Below are positions 5,719 to 6,538 of a stretch of 6,538 bases of DNA, piece after piece. Within the stretch, counting starts at the first letter, position 1; every line of letters starts with the position of its first letter. The DNA lies in assembly GCA_003694825.1 (NCBI GenBank), contig RFJS01000315.1:1-6538 (forward strand). Reading direction: 5' to 3'. The DNA comes from Verrucomicrobiota bacterium (GTDB taxonomy: Bacteria; Verrucomicrobiota; Verrucomicrobiia; Opitutales; Opitutaceae). The notes beneath the pieces were generated by a model. That model worked only from the letters and a program-made list of their open reading frames with translations, was not told the origin of the DNA and made no database searches. Made by a program: the position numbers and the translations under genes.

Positions 5719-6538
5719 ATGCTGAAGACATTAACCCTCACCAGCCTCCTCGTCGCGGCAGGCGCCGCATGCGCGGCCGAGGAGGGGTTTCACGTGTATG
5801 AGTATCCCGGTTACGTGGGGCTCGATCGCATCCCCGGAACGGCCTACACCGTCCATCAAAAGGATCGGCCGCAGGCGCGCCGGGTGATTCCGGGAGCGGT
5901 AGCCGATTGCCGGGTTGCGGCCCCATCGGACGCCGAGGTTTTGTTCGATGGCGGCTCGCTCGAGCGATTTCGCGACAACGCCTGGGTGGTGGTCGACGGA
6001 GTCTTGCGCGCAACCCGCGGCGGGTTGGTCACGAAGAACAGCTACGGCGACTGCCAGTTGCATGTCGAATGGCGGACGCCGAATCCGCCGAGCGGCAGTC
6101 CGGCCAACATGGGGAACAGCGGCATCTTCCTCATGGGGCTCTACGAGTTGCAGATTTACGATTCGTATTCATCGAAAATCTACGCAGACGGTTCAGCGGC
6201 GGCGATCTACGGGCAAACGCCACCTTTGGTCAATGCCTGCCGCAAACCGGGTGAGTGGCAGAGTTACGATGTGATCTTCCGGGCCCCGGTCTTCCGGGAC
6301 GGCCGGCTGGTCGAACCTGCCCGCATCACCGTGCTGCACAACGGGGTGCTTGTGCATTTGGATACGGAAATTCTCGGGCCGACGACGCACAGAAAATTTA
6401 CGCCATACCGCCCGCATCCCGCTCGGTTGCCGATCGTTTTTCAGGCGCACAAAAGCCCGGTGGAGTTTCGCAACATCTGGGTGCGGGATCTCGATGAAGC
6501 CGATGGTGAGGCCGGGGAGATGTCGGGGTACGAAGCGA
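5719..6538 (+). CDS. Secreted 3-keto-disaccharide hydrolase (DUF1080) family protein, 3' end outside window
   Basis: The frame is open from ATG 5719 to the window edge (273 codons, no stop). Residues 1 to about 20 are a Sec signal peptide (MLKTLTLTSLLVAAGAACAA). Residues about 40-72 are the linker often seen in planctomycetal and verrucomicrobial members (YTVHQKDRPQ, then APSDAEV). The DUF1080 jelly-roll fold runs from LFDGGSLERF (75-84) to FRNIWVRDL (250-258). Family landmarks are WVVVDGVLRA, GDCQLHVEWR, GNSGIFLMGLYELQIYDSY, AAIYG, KPGEWQSYDV, ITVLHNGVLV and LPIVFQAHKSPVEFRNI. The domain is therefore essentially complete and only a short tail is missing. Characterised members (for example in Bacteroides) cleave 3-keto-glycosides made by Gfo/Idh dehydrogenases, and such a gene lies 224 bases upstream on the same strand. 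Periplasmic or extracellular location is predicted; substrate is not determinable here. Confidence 0.88.
   Translation, partial: MLKTLTLTSLLVAAGAACAAEEGFHVYEYPGYVGLDRIPGTAYTVHQKDRPQARRVIPGAVADCRVAAPSDAEVLFDGGSLERFRDNAWVVVDGVLRATRGGLVTKNSYGDCQLHVEWRTPNPPSGSPANMGNSGIFLMGLYELQIYDSYSSKIYADGSAAAIYGQTPPLVNACRKPGEWQSYDVIFRAPVFRDGRLVEPARITVLHNGVLVHLDTEILGPTTHRKFTPYRPHPARLPIVFQAHKSPVEFRNIWVRDLDEADGEAGEMSGYEA

Noticed and set aside
5761..5778. Possible lipoprotein signal (GAAC, Cys18) in the DUF1080 protein
   Set aside because: The residue at -3 relative to the Cys is Gly rather than Leu/Val/Ile, so the lipobox is poor. An ordinary signal-peptidase I site near AACAA-EE is more likely.
5571..5801. Plus-strand frame 3 open reading frame of 76 codons overlapping the DUF1080 start
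   Set aside because: It starts at TTG without a ribosome binding site, is Arg/Gly-rich and runs into the DUF1080 signal peptide region out of frame. Its upstream stretch is mentioned only as possible evidence of decay.

Overview
The window looks like a piece of a polysaccharide-utilisation region from a marine-type member of the Verrucomicrobiota, probably class Opitutae (Opitutales/Puniceicoccales). This is inferred from gene content, not from a marker gene. The signs are high GC, a secreted enzyme ending in an Ig-like module plus two 'NxSTRG...GFVI...RAVGP...' modules of the kind common in Opitutaceae secreted proteins, a Tat-exported Gfo/Idh/MocA oxidoreductase with the '[13 protein letters not shown]' signature, and a 3-keto-disaccharide hydrolase (DUF1080) protein. 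No rRNA, tRNA, CRISPR array, integrase or transposase was seen.

Layout. Bases 2-145 (+) hold the last 47 codons of a sulfatase whose body lies outside the window. After a 35-base gap comes a large secreted GH86 beta-agarase/beta-porphyranase (181-3195, +). A PAS-AraC transcriptional regulator (3235-3951, -) converges on it, with 39 bases between the two stops. A 214-base divergent intergenic region (3952-4165) carries a plausible sigma70-type promoter for the regulator and a short direct repeat that could be an operator. Downstream on + are the Gfo/Idh/MocA oxidoreductase (4166-5494), a poorly understood 68-codon ORF overlapping its stop by ATGA (5491-5697), and a secreted DUF1080 protein (5719 to the window end, C-terminus cut off).

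How the genes may work together (inference). The sulfatase would remove sulfate esters from a red-algal galactan (agar or porphyran). The GH86 endo-enzyme would cut the backbone into oligosaccharides. The regulator, which has a PAS domain instead of the usual AraC sugar-binding cupin domain, could control the cluster. The Gfo/Idh enzyme and DUF1080 protein are the two partners known from 3-keto-glycoside chemistry: a dehydrogenase oxidises a sugar at C3 and a DUF1080 hydrolase cleaves the resulting 3-keto-glycoside. Finding that pair beside a GH86/sulfatase unit is the most interesting aspect of the window. It suggests an oxidative deglycosylation branch attached to classical galactan hydrolysis, though adjacency alone does not prove a shared pathway.

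The first 41 bases form a perfect inverted repeat that begins exactly at base 1. This looks more like a contig-end fold-back artefact than biology.
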